The translations under genes were made by a program, and so were the position numbers. A stretch of DNA of 64,000 nucleotides, taken from the NCBI RefSeq assembly GCF_000233455.1, contig NZ_JH376420.1, positions 222,582 through 286,581 on the forward strand. The letters are read 5' to 3'. The notes under the pieces were generated by a model. The model saw only the letters and a list, made by a program, of their open reading frames with translations, did no database searches and was not told where the DNA came from. Of this stretch, positions 8,995 through 16,856 are shown one piece after another (within the stretch, counting starts at the first letter, position 1; every line of letters starts with the position of its first letter). Origin of the DNA: [Clostridium] citroniae WAL-17108. GTDB taxonomy: Bacteria; Bacillota; Clostridia; Lachnospirales; Lachnospiraceae.

Positions 8995-9258
8995 TTACTC
9001 TCCTAATCCGTCCTCCACAATCTTCACCATGGCTGCCAATGCTTCCTTCTCATCTGGTCCCTCGCAGACGAATGTGATCTCGTCTCCAGACTTCACACAG
9101 GCGCCAAGCACACTGAGGACGCTTTTGGCATTGGCCGTGGTGGTGCGTATCTTAAAAGATATCTTTGATTTATAGAGCAGCGCCTCCTTGCAGAGGATAC
9201 CTGCCGGTCTCAGATGCAGACCGGACGGATTCTTTATAACTGTTGATGCACTTACCAT
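8995..9258 (-). CDS. ptsH: HPr phosphocarrier protein, general
   Basis: An 87-residue HPr with His15 (GLHLRPA, accepts phosphate from Enzyme I) and Ser46 (NAKSVLSVLGA, target of HPr kinase in carbon catabolite control). GGAGAGAGG lies just before the ATG. It is the first of the ptsH-ptsI pair. Its intact Ser46 contrasts with Asp46 in the paralogue at 4010-4261, so this copy should be the one that acts as CcpA corepressor. The role is inferred from the family. Confidence 0.92.
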   Translation of the reverse strand: MVSASTVIKNPSGLHLRPAGILCKEALLYKSKISFKIRTTTANAKSVLSVLGACVKSGDEITFVCEGPDEKEALAAMVKIVEDGLGE

Positions 9259-9347
9259 GTTACCTCTCTCCTTGTACGCCGCACCTCTTTGTGCAGCGCC
9301 GCTTTATTCTGATACTGCCCATGGGCTTACTATGTTTCCCCCATGTC

Positions 9348-10667
9348 TTAAGCCCCTGTTGTCTCCTTTGGGGAGTCCTCATCTTCTGTTTCCGGCTGGC
9401 TTTCCCCCTGGGTGGTTTCCCCTGTCCCGGAAGGCCCCTTTTCCGTGACCGTTACCTGGATGTTGTTGCTGCTCATGAGTTCATAGGCGTCTCCCAATAC
9501 AAAGGAAACAACGCCTGTGTGGATACCGGGTTCCATGCCGCTCACATCCATCTCTGCCTGTATATCGGCAGGCGTCAGCTGGTCCAGGTCCTCCTTCAGG
9601 CCCCGGATGATGACATTGACCGAATCCCTGTCATACTCATATTCATACTGGCCGGACGCCCCCACCTGTTGGATCTGGCTCACAGGAAGTTCATAGGTTC
9701 TGTTTTCCAGCGCCTCCACCTTGATCACAACCTTGATCTCATTGCTGTCCGGATCAGCCAGCGTAACCCCCTCCGGAAGATACTTATTCAGGTCGATCGT
9801 AACTTCCTTGTCGCCTGTGGCTCCGTCCATATTAAGCTCTGTCTTTGGTATGGTGACAGAATTCGCTCCCGCCAGATCAGATTTAAGGCCATTTACCTCC
9901 ACGGAATTACTGCTGCTCTCAATTCCGGTATACCGATAGCCCTCGGCTACCTTTCCCTCTGTCTCAAAGATCAGGGTCAGGTTCTTTTTCTTAAGGATGG
10001 GCAGGGTATAGTCAATCTCGGAACGGCTGAAGGTGACCCTGTCGTCCAACTGGGTAAGCTCATTGTCGTTTGCGTCAAAGCAGCGCACCTGTTCCGTGCC
10101 GGAAAGGTCGCTGTTGGCTCCTTCCGCCTTGATCCTGATTCCCACTGTACTGATACGGCCCACCACGGATACAGGACCGCTCACATACACATAGGTGGGG
10201 GAAATGGTAGGTATGCCGATGTCATAACCGCTTTCAGGCTCACCCTCTACCTTGACCTCCAGATCAAACGGCTTTCTCTGCAGATCCTCCGTATCCACCC
10301 TGATCACACTGGGCTTGGCAACCACCGACTGCACCTTATTGTTCTTTACTTCCACTTTTACCGGTACGGCGCCTGTGGGTTCATACATATCAGCCAGGTC
10401 AATGTAGGCCCGGAAATCGGTGGGTTTTATATTGGCACTGTCCAGTGTCCTGACTTTATAGCTGATGGTAACCGTACTTCTGTCCCCCATCAATTCATAT
10501 GTCTTACCGCTAGCTTCGAGAACATCATCATTGAGGATTTCCAATGTCACTTCCTGAGACCCGGGTTTTTCCGGATTGGATATATTCACCACCGCCAGCC
10601 ATACAAAGAATGCCAGGAAAACGGAAAGTATCTTAAGCCCCAGGTTATTAGACAGCTTTTTTTCCAT
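9348..10667 (-). CDS. cdaR: CdaR/YbbR-domain regulator of the diadenylate cyclase
   Basis: A 439-residue protein with one N-terminal membrane anchor (about residues 8-28, LGLKILSVFLAFFVWLAVV) and then several YbbR repeats outside the membrane, each with the pattern of short beta strands ending in V.V.. ending in an acidic, Gly/Thr/Glu-rich tail of some 30 residues. CdaR binds CdaA in the membrane and tunes c-di-AMP output. It overlaps the cdaA 3' end by 20 bp, the usual arrangement. glmM, the usual third partner, does not follow; ptsH does. Confidence 0.9.
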   Translation of the reverse strand: MEKKLSNNLGLKILSVFLAFFVWLAVVNISNPEKPGSQEVTLEILNDDVLEASGKTYELMGDRSTVTISYKVRTLDSANIKPTDFRAYIDLADMYEPTGAVPVKVEVKNNKVQSVVAKPSVIRVDTEDLQRKPFDLEVKVEGEPESGYDIGIPTISPTYVYVSGPVSVVGRISTVGIRIKAEGANSDLSGTEQVRCFDANDNELTQLDDRVTFSRSEIDYTLPILKKKNLTLIFETEGKVAEGYRYTGIESSSNSVEVNGLKSDLAGANSVTIPKTELNMDGATGDKEVTIDLNKYLPEGVTLADPDSNEIKVVIKVEALENRTYELPVSQIQQVGASGQYEYEYDRDSVNVIIRGLKEDLDQLTPADIQAEMDVSGMEPGIHTGVVSFVLGDAYELMSSNNIQVTVTEKGPSGTGETTQGESQPETEDEDSPKETTGA

Positions 10668-11517
10668 TCTTCAGTCTTCCCTTCCATAATTTAAAACGGT
10701 TCAATGATACACTTTCCTCCTTGATGGAAGAAAGAACATTTTTTAAACCTTCCGCGTCAGAGATCCTGGTCAGGTAACCTTCCGCCGCCACGGACACCCT
10801 TCCTGTCTCCTCTGAGACAACGATTGTCACACTGTCCGTCACCTCGCTGACGCCCACCGCCGCCCTGTGGCGTGTACCCAGGTCCTTGCTGATGGTCATA
10901 TTGTCGGAGAGCGGCAGGTAACAGGTTGCCGCAGTGATACGGTTTCCGCGGATCACAACAGCCCCGTCATGAAGCGGGGTATTATGCTCGAAGATATTGA
11001 TCAGAAGCTGGCTTGTAACCAGACCGTTGATCTCGATCCCCGTCCTCTCGATCTCCTTTAAGGAGGACCCTCTCTCGATCACCATCAGGGCGCCGGTCTT
11101 AACCTTGGCCATCTCAAAGGTTGCCCTTACCAGTTCGTTGATGGTCTTATCGTTAAAGTTCTGGCTTTCCTTGCCCTCATCAAAGGACAGGATATTGGAT
11201 AAAATATTGTGGCTTCCCAGCTGCTCAAGGGCTTTCCTAAGCTCAGGCTGGAAGATGACCAACAGGGCGGTGACTGCAATGGTTGCAGCATTTTCCATGA
11301 TCCATAATATGGTTGTCAGGTGCAGCACGGCGGCAAATACCACAAATATCAGAATGACCACAAGACCCTTTAACAGGTTCCAGGCCCTGGTATTCTTAAT
11401 CCAAAACAGGATTTCGTAAACCAGAAAAGAAATAATCCCGATCTCCAGTATATTTCCCAGTGATATCCTTGGCAGCAAAGACAGCCATGATGACATCTGT
11501 CCTAGCATTTCCGCCAT
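10648..11517 (-). CDS. cdaA: Diadenylate cyclase CdaA
   Basis: Makes cyclic di-AMP from two ATP. It has 289 residues, with three transmembrane helices in the first 100 and then a DAC domain bearing both catalytic signatures: DGAVVIRG (near residue 184) and GTRHRAAVG (near 210). It forms an operon with cdaR behind it and with two membrane proteins before it (31-bp gap). c-di-AMP in Firmicutes controls potassium, osmolyte uptake and wall balance. Family call is secure. Confidence 0.95.
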   Translation of the reverse strand: MAEMLGQMSSWLSLLPRISLGNILEIGIISFLVYEILFWIKNTRAWNLLKGLVVILIFVVFAAVLHLTTILWIMENAATIAVTALLVIFQPELRKALEQLGSHNILSNILSFDEGKESQNFNDKTINELVRATFEMAKVKTGALMVIERGSSLKEIERTGIEINGLVTSQLLINIFEHNTPLHDGAVVIRGNRITAATCYLPLSDNMTISKDLGTRHRAAVGVSEVTDSVTIVVSEETGRVSVAAEGYLTRISDAEGLKNVLSSIKEESVSLNRFKLWKGRLKNGKKAV

Positions 11518-11548
11518 GTTCCCACCTCCTTACATTCAATCTTTTTCA

Positions 11549-12505
11549 TTAATACACGTTTCTCTCCCTTGTGCTGCGTTTTCTGGTACTTATTTTCTGT
11601 ACCTTTACATCAGGTGTGCTCACATTCATCTTGGGCACTGCTTTTACATAATAATAATAATCATCGTCCTCAAACTGGACATGTTCCGTCCTGGTATAAT
11701 CCACTGTAAAAATGAAGAAATTATATACTGCCGCAATGACGGCTGACAATAGTATGCCCAGAATCAGCTGTCCCACAGCAACGGTGACCCCAAAGACGAA
11801 ATCTCCCACAAAGATCACCAGAAACTCCGCAACGGAACCGGCTGCTATGGCCACGATCCATGAATAGTCCATGGAAAGCCTGCGGATCAGGTACACAATG
11901 ATAATGCCCACCGCACAGGTAGCGATCATCACCATCATGGTCTGGTTAAAAATCACTGATTTTAAAATCTGACTGTACTTTTGTACAATGTCCACCGCGG
12001 CGTCATTGGTCAGGACGCCTGCGTTCTGTTTCACATACATGATAAGGTAATACAGGAACACGCCGCATCCAACCGGGATGACGGATGCCAGGCTTCCCCC
12101 CAAGCCCACCAGCAGCGGAACCGCATAGGGGATCTTAAACAGAAATGCCAGGGGTGTAAGCACGATCAGGTAACTGTCCCCGGGCTTAAAGCCGTAATAG
12201 AGAATGGCAACCGTCAGGATCAGGACCAGTGTGATCAGGGCCATCTCCAGGGATACCGCGTATACATGGGCCACCAGCAGGCAGCCGGCCAGGAACACAA
12301 TGGCTCCGTATGGCAGCAGGGCGCTTACCAGGCACACCAGGATCACCACCAGAGGATTCTTAAGTTTATTCATATAGCCTATGTTGGCATTCAGACTTAA
12401 GAACGTACACAGTGCGAACAGGAAGCGGATCACCGGCTGTACGGCGTAACTGTACCTGTTGTAAAAACTTTTTAAATGCTCTTTCCACAGCAGAAGACTT
12501 GTCAT
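11549..12505 (-). CDS. Conserved polytopic membrane protein, function unknown
   Basis: 318 residues with about eight hydrophobic segments, then a cytoplasmic tail with an odd acidic-aromatic patch (EDDDYYYYVKAVPKM, near 280) and a basic end (STRKRSTRERN). I do not recognise a functional family; similar proteins seem to sit before cdaA in Lachnospiraceae. Its ATG overlaps the stop of the preceding gene (ATGA), so the two are coupled and may act together. The constant position before cdaA suggests a role linked to c-di-AMP or envelope growth, which is inference. Confidence 0.75.
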   Translation of the reverse strand: MTSLLLWKEHLKSFYNRYSYAVQPVIRFLFALCTFLSLNANIGYMNKLKNPLVVILVCLVSALLPYGAIVFLAGCLLVAHVYAVSLEMALITLVLILTVAILYYGFKPGDSYLIVLTPLAFLFKIPYAVPLLVGLGGSLASVIPVGCGVFLYYLIMYVKQNAGVLTNDAAVDIVQKYSQILKSVIFNQTMMVMIATCAVGIIIVYLIRRLSMDYSWIVAIAAGSVAEFLVIFVGDFVFGVTVAVGQLILGILLSAVIAAVYNFFIFTVDYTRTEHVQFEDDDYYYYVKAVPKMNVSTPDVKVQKISTRKRSTRERNVY

Positions 12506-12933
12506 CGAGCTCTTCCTCCTCTGTTATCCCTCTTTCTCTCGGGCCTTTCTTTCTCGTAACGCCTCATCAGGTGCTTTAACTTGGAGGTGTACATGGTCTG
12601 CGACCGGGCCGCGTAATCATACCGCTTGGAGTACACGATCCAGGTGACGATCAGGTAAAGCACAAGGCCCGCCGCATAGATAACGCCCCACTTTTTTGCG
12701 GCATCCAGTATCTCATCAATGCTCATCTCATTGAGCAGCTCGTCCAGTTTGTAGAGGACCCACATCAGAAGAAACAAAAGATAACAGAAGGTATACCCAA
12801 AAAATGAGCGGAACATCTGTCCGCCTACATAATCCTTTTTAAAATAGCGGTTAATGGGAAATATCTTTTTGCCCACCCTTTTTTCAAATATGGCCAGCTG
12901 CGTCATATATCTGACCTTCTCTTCATTCAGCAT
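12502..12933 (-). CDS. Small membrane protein, function unknown
   Basis: 143 residues from MLNEEKVRYM, start chosen because AAGGAG lies 7 bases upstream; eight further codons upstream have none. Two membrane segments (about 48-65 and 85-105) flank a short acidic loop, and the C-terminus is very basic (RYEKERPERKRDNRGG). It is the first gene of the row that leads into cdaA-cdaR. TATACT about 35 bp upstream could be its -10 box, but the -35 is poor. No family recognised. Confidence 0.7.
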   Translation of the reverse strand: MLNEEKVRYMTQLAIFEKRVGKKIFPINRYFKKDYVGGQMFRSFFGYTFCYLLFLLMWVLYKLDELLNEMSIDEILDAAKKWGVIYAAGLVLYLIVTWIVYSKRYDYAARSQTMYTSKLKHLMRRYEKERPERKRDNRGGRAR

Positions 12934-13063
12934 ACAGGCACTCCTTATGAATCTCATAACATATCAATTTAGTATACCACAAGTTCTTCTGTTTTGCGAC
13001 ACCTTAAATGAATTTTTATGATTTTGTAAATAATAAGATGATTTTTTTTATTTTAGCATACGC

Positions 13064-13116
13064 AAAAACAGGCATCTGATGGACCGTCCGTCCTCCTTCA
13101 TCAGATACCTGTTTTC
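13064..13116. terminator. Strong intrinsic terminator downstream of metG
   Basis: CAGGCATCTGATGG (13069-13082) pairs with TCATCAGATACCTG (about 13098-13111) with two mismatches. A-tract and T-tract on either side (AAAAACAGG...CCTGTTTTC) make it usable on both strands. It would end metG transcripts on the minus strand and was probably the original metG terminator before the repeat at 13165-13370 arrived. Confidence 0.75.
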
Positions 13117-13164
13117 TATATTCTTACGTCTAGTGCTTCATCAGACCGGAAACCATGGAGCACT

Positions 13165-13370
13165 AGCGTGTGTTTGAAAATTGCTGTCTGACAGCTGTAC
13201 GTTATACTTTGTGGGAGATTTGGCCCCGATGAAGGAGGCGTAGTAGGCTACGCTGACTGAATTGGGGCCAAGTATGCCGCGAAGCGGGGCGTGCTTTGTC
13301 CTAAGGGGTACCGGGCAGAGCCTGGGGGATTCCTTAGGGCAGATGGCGGGAATGAATTTTCAAACACGCT
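13165..13370. repeat. 206-bp MITE-like, highly structured repeat at the metG stop
   Basis: Ends are inverted repeats: AGCGTGTGTTTGAAAATT (13165-13182) and AATTTTCAAACACGCT (13355-13370), flanked on both sides by CTAG. Inside are several strong stems: TGGCCCC...GGGGCCA around 13220-13270, GCGTAG/CTACGC, and CCTAAGG/CCTTAGG around 13300-13338. There is no gene in it. The right CTAG contains the metG TAG stop codon. I believe similar repeats are scattered in related genomes, but that is memory and not shown here. Confidence 0.65.
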
Positions 13371-13844
13371 CTAGTACAGCTTTGCGCCTGCGGGTATCCG
13401 GTCATCCACCATCAGCAGATTCAGACCCTCATGTCCGTCTTCCTCATGCACTGCGGAAATGAGCATACCGCAGGAATCAATTCCCATCATCTTCCTGGGA
13501 GGAAGATTTACAATGGCGATGGCTGTCTTTCCGATCAGCTGTTCCGGCTCATAGTACTCACGGATGCCGCTTAAGATCGTGCGGTCTGTTCCGCTTCCGT
13601 CATCCAATGTAAACTGAAGAAGCTTTTTGCTCTTAGGCACTGCAACACAGTCTTTGATCTTTACAGCGCGGTAATCGGACTTTGCAAAGGTTTCAAAATC
13701 CACCATCTCCTCAAACAGAGGCTCAATTTTAACCTTGGAAAAATCAATGGGCGCAGCTGTTTCCCCTGTCTTTGCAGACAGTTCTGCAATGGCATCGGTT
13801 TTTTCAGCCTTCTTGGAAGACTCCCCGTTGCCGATGGTCTTCAT
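13371..13844 (-). pseudogene. metG: metG 3' fragment: tRNA-binding domain of methionyl-tRNA synthetase
   Basis: The last 157 codons of MetRS, cut off from the catalytic part. From about residue 40 it holds the OB-fold tRNA-binding domain: DFETFAKSDYRAVKIKDC, then LPPRKMMGIDSCGMLIS and the end RIPAGAKLY. The ATG at 13844 has no ribosome site before it, and the frame stays open about 30 bases further into non-coding, repeat-rich sequence, then stops. The catalytic Rossmann fold with HIGH and KMSKS is absent. The tyrosine integrase 200 bp away suggests that an element split metG and carried the 5' part to the far end. A free-standing domain protein is a weaker alternative. Confidence 0.8.
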
Positions 13845-13867
13845 GGTGGGGATTAGACTTTGAGCCT

Positions 13868-14008
13868 TTACACATCGTTACACACTCTTACATATTGCTC
13901 GATTTTCCTTGTAAAATCAAGGTTTCTGCGTTACACCCCATTACATATCATTTCAAGAATTTGATGTGATTTTGATGTAAAACGCAAAATTTGATGTAGA
14001 AATGATGT
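13868..14008. other. Integrase attachment region with two repeat families (attL/R candidate)
   Basis: Two kinds of short direct repeat lie between the metG fragment and the integrase gene. TTACAC/TTACAT occurs at 13868, 13878, 13888, 13931 and 13941, spaced exactly 10 bp within each group. TTGATGT occurs at 13961, 13972 and 13991, with ATGATGT at 14002. Such paired families are typical of core- and arm-type sites of tyrosine recombinases. The exact crossover core cannot be fixed without the other end. Confidence 0.55.
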
Positions 14009-14052
14009 ATATCATAATGTCCTGAAAGGATATCCTATGGACATTTTGTTCC

Positions 14053-15282
14053 CTATGAAATTAATACTTTACCTTGTAAATTTTTAAAACTCTGACGCTT
14101 TTTTACTTCTGTTGCTTCTGCGTAGATGTCCATCGTTGTAGTAACATCTGCGTGCCCCATTATGTCCTGTATAACTTTGATGTTTGTTTCATTTTCACAG
14201 AACCTGGTGCAAAATGTATGACGCATATGGTGACACGAAAAATGCGGAATTAGAATCGGTTTCCGCTTTTCCTTTTTAGCCTGCTCCTTTTCCTCTGCAT
14301 TGTAAGCCTCATAAATCCTTCGGATTGCCCGGTTAATTGTCATGGGATTGTGAACACGGTGCTCGCGATTGGTAAATATGAAGCCTGAATATCCGTCAAT
14401 CACATCCTCATTAAAACCGGTTTCTTTTTGCTGCTCTTCTTCCTGCTGCAGAGCCTCATATACTTCATCAAACATTGGAATTGTACGAATACCAGACTTT
14501 GTTTTCGGAGTTGTTATATGAAACTCACATTTCCCGGAATCCTGAATCCGGTAGATAAGGTTGTGATTAATGGAAATAATACGTTCCTCAAAATCCACAT
14601 CCTCCCACCGGAGCCCTATCACCTCTCCAATACGGCAGCCGGTTCCCAACAACGTGACAAACAGTGGCAGCCAATGATTATAAATCGGACTCTCCGTTGT
14701 ATACTTCATGAACGCTTTCTGCTGCTCGTAAGTCAGTGCATGTCTTTTTGGTTTTTCCCAGATATTACTTTTTTTAATTTCACTCATAATGCCGTCTGAA
14801 GGATTGATTCTGATTATACCATCCCTATGGGCCATTGTAAACACAGGATGAAGAATCGTATTGATTATCTCCATACTGTTAGGCTTAAATTTCTTTTTAT
14901 CAATCAAATACTGATAAAATGTCTTTACATCAGAGTATTTGATATCCGCCAGCCTTCTGTTTCCAAATGTAGGTCTTACATAATTGTCATACATATATTT
15001 GTAATTTGTCCTGGTAGACTGCTTCAAATTGCTTTTTCCAGCAATATAGCGGTCAAATGCCTCATTCAACGTGGTAGTCTCACCTGTATATATGTCAATC
15101 CCATTGAGCAAATCTCTGGTAAGGCTATCTTCCTGCTTACGGAGTTTTACCAAATCACGGTTATAAATCACCCTCCGTATATTGTTTACATCTTTATACT
15201 GATAGATATAATATCCATCTTTCCGTTCACTTTCACCTGGACGTAAAACGCGCCCCTTGGAATCTTTTCTCGAATTCGCCAT
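14053..15282 (-). CDS. int: Tyrosine site-specific integrase of the mobile element
   Basis: 409 residues, Tn916/phage-type. An N-terminal arm-binding domain (about 1-60) and a SAM-like core-binding domain (about 68-155) precede the catalytic domain. The catalytic set is complete: Arg in GTGCRIGEV (near 214), HHMRHTFCTR (near 352), GHADVTTTMDIY with the nucleophile Tyr near 385. AAAGAGGGG lies about 9 bases before the ATG. It sits at the element border and reads toward the metG fragment. It should cut and rejoin the attachment sites, with the small downstream-reading DUF6462-type protein as possible excision factor. Confidence 0.93.
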   Translation of the reverse strand: MANSRKDSKGRVLRPGESERKDGYYIYQYKDVNNIRRVIYNRDLVKLRKQEDSLTRDLLNGIDIYTGETTTLNEAFDRYIAGKSNLKQSTRTNYKYMYDNYVRPTFGNRRLADIKYSDVKTFYQYLIDKKKFKPNSMEIINTILHPVFTMAHRDGIIRINPSDGIMSEIKKSNIWEKPKRHALTYEQQKAFMKYTTESPIYNHWLPLFVTLLGTGCRIGEVIGLRWEDVDFEERIISINHNLIYRIQDSGKCEFHITTPKTKSGIRTIPMFDEVYEALQQEEEQQKETGFNEDVIDGYSGFIFTNREHRVHNPMTINRAIRRIYEAYNAEEKEQAKKEKRKPILIPHFSCHHMRHTFCTRFCENETNIKVIQDIMGHADVTTTMDIYAEATEVKKRQSFKNLQGKVLIS

Positions 15283-15540
15283 TAGCTTATACCCCTCTTT
15301 CGGAAAATCAAGGTTACTTCTGGCAATTTATTCACTATCATATGACGAGACAAAAATTCCATTTTATTCAGCATACTTTCGATTGTATCTCCTGTCTTCT
15401 TACGATATTCTTCTTTTCCTCACCTCCTCAATCAGGATTAACAATCTATGCTTATATTATAGTCTTTCGTGTCTTCATTGTTCAAGTGCATTTATACTAA
15501 ATATTATTTATAAATCACCATCAATAACCGTTTTTCATCC

Positions 15541-15726
15541 CTATTCTCTAAAGGCTTCCAGATAAGCATCCAGAATCTCCGTATTAACTAATGCAATATT
15601 CCGAATCTTATATACTGCATGGGCTTCTTTTGCTATTTTCATAAAGGATTGAATACCCATGGAGTATATTTCTGCTCCTTCCGGATATCTTACAAACTTT
15701 TTTCTGTCTTTCCTCGCCTGTTCCAA
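15541..15726 (-). CDS. DUF6462-type small protein, possible excisionase
   Basis: About 61 residues. It contains RKKFVRYPEGAEIYSMG and ends LVNTEILDAYLEAFRE, the pattern of the DUF6462 proteins found beside integrases in Firmicutes mobile elements; the core looks like a MerR/Xis-type winged helix. I chose the TTG at 15726 because AGAGGTG stands 6 bases before it. The frame stays open up to 16005, but that upstream part is rich in RNA hairpins and unlike protein. Location right before int on the same strand suits a directionality factor, which is inference. Confidence 0.65.
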   Translation of the reverse strand: MEQARKDRKKFVRYPEGAEIYSMGIQSFMKIAKEAHAVYKIRNIALVNTEILDAYLEAFRE

Positions 15727-15744
15727 CAGTTTCACCTCTTTAGA

Positions 15745-15978
15745 ATTTATAATGTAATCACTTTCTCCAAAGCAAATCTTATTGTGCCGTATTTTCTCCT
15801 CCCCCGGCACCTGGAGTTGCCCTACCTGCCCGCAAAGCAGCTTAAACCAAGCCGGATATTTCGTGCCGGCCTCGTCTCCCCTCATTCGGTGAGCGGCAGT
15901 CCCCACAAGTCTCCAACAGGTCTTATCATCGCACGATTCATGGGGCCGCCATGAGTCATCAGGTTCCTGCCGGAACCT
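15745..15978 (-). ncRNA. Candidate structured RNA leader upstream of the DUF6462-type gene
   Basis: GC-rich stretch in an AT-rich setting. On the minus strand: GGTTCC-GGCA-GGAACC (15977-15962), CATGG-CGGC-CCATG, GCCGG...CCGGC, and a longer-range pair CCGGCAC with GTGCCGG. The first bases after the second hairpin, GTGCGA, resemble a group II intron 5' end, but I see no domain V, so that is only a thought. An unknown ICE-associated RNA or a cis-acting site is equally possible. Confidence 0.4.
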
Positions 15979-16005
15979 ATTTTGATTTGATAGTTTTCGC
16001 AACAT

Positions 16006-16287
16006 TTCTGTTTGGGCGTATCTCTCGTATGCTCAAAACCTGCCTGCGTTATAGGACAACTGATTATTTGGTTGTCAATGTGCGGTTGGCGTTTAAGCCT
16101 TTCATTAAATAAATAGGATTATTTTGGAAGAATTTAGAATTGTATGAAATAAAAATAGGACTAAATAGATGAAATATGAAACCGCAACAGCCGTGATTAA
16201 AAACTATCACAGAATTGCAATTGCCCCTCATTCAAGCTATAGACGTTAGCCTGGACGGGGAGCAATTAGATAACTATAGAATGTTCT
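16006..16287. other. Gap without a supported gene
   Basis: 282 bp, AT-rich. It has a short inverted repeat GACAAC/GTTGTC (around 16046-16067) and a 26-codon plus-strand frame starting MKYETATAVIKNY without a ribosome site, which I do not call. Confidence 0.4.
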
Positions 16288-16746
16288 TTAATGTATTACT
16301 GATAATATATCCGTGATAGTCTTAGCTAAAAAGCATAAACTTATGCCATCATAGATAGTGGCTAGAATTGGAACCCAGCCATCGGCTGATGCCATTTCCC
16401 ACAAACCAACAGCAAGCTTTTTTATTGGATCTATAAAAAATCTGCAAATTAAACCTCCGACTACAAAGAGAATCAATGTTACCACTATTGTTATAATTTT
16501 AAACGCAGTATCTTTCAACGAAGGTATAAGTGATTTCATCTCACTACTACTTTGCGTTGGATATTCGTCTGTAAAATCACTAACAGTTTGACTGGCTTGA
16601 TCAAAAACCACGCCGGTGCTCCCTTGCAAAGATGCCTCAATACTCTTCCCTTTAACGATAAGAACTATATTAACCACTGTTAATATAATGGTAAGAATAA
16701 TTATCACCTTTGAATAACAACTAAGATTGCAAAACCTTTTTTTCAT
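16288..16746 (-). CDS. Small membrane protein, function unknown
   Basis: 152 residues, AT-rich codons, unlike the chromosomal genes to the left. Three hydrophobic segments: about 14-32, 82-104 and 125-145. The loop between the first two is Ser/Thr-rich (STGVVFDQASQTVSDF). The ribosome site is weak (AGGAAAG about 15 bases before the ATG). No family recognised. It is part of the cargo between the integrase and the ICE core. Confidence 0.6.
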   Translation of the reverse strand: MKKRFCNLSCYSKVIIILTIILTVVNIVLIVKGKSIEASLQGSTGVVFDQASQTVSDFTDEYPTQSSSEMKSLIPSLKDTAFKIITIVVTLILFVVGGLICRFFIDPIKKLAVGLWEMASADGWVPILATIYDGISLCFLAKTITDILSVIH

Positions 16747-16856
16747 TAATATACCATCTTTCCTATAATTTCTTAAGCTTGCGTTTTACAGGAAGCTCAA
16801 TAAAATTTATCGTTTCATATCCACTCCCCAACAAAGCGAAAGATACCTTACTAAAT

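Noticed and set aside
9243..10694. 483-codon plus-strand frame
   Set aside because: Complement of cdaR and the end of cdaA. The minus-strand YbbR protein explains the codon pattern.
13262..13462. 66-codon plus-strand frame in the structured repeat
   Set aside because: No ribosome site; runs from the repeat into metG antisense. The stems explain the sequence better.
15727..16005. N-terminal 93-codon extension of the DUF6462-type frame
   Set aside because: Full of RNA hairpins, no family similarity, and the TTG at 15726 has its own ribosome site at the expected protein start.
16156..16248. Possible small plus-strand peptide MKYETATAVIKNY
   Set aside because: No ribosome site and no known counterpart that I can support.
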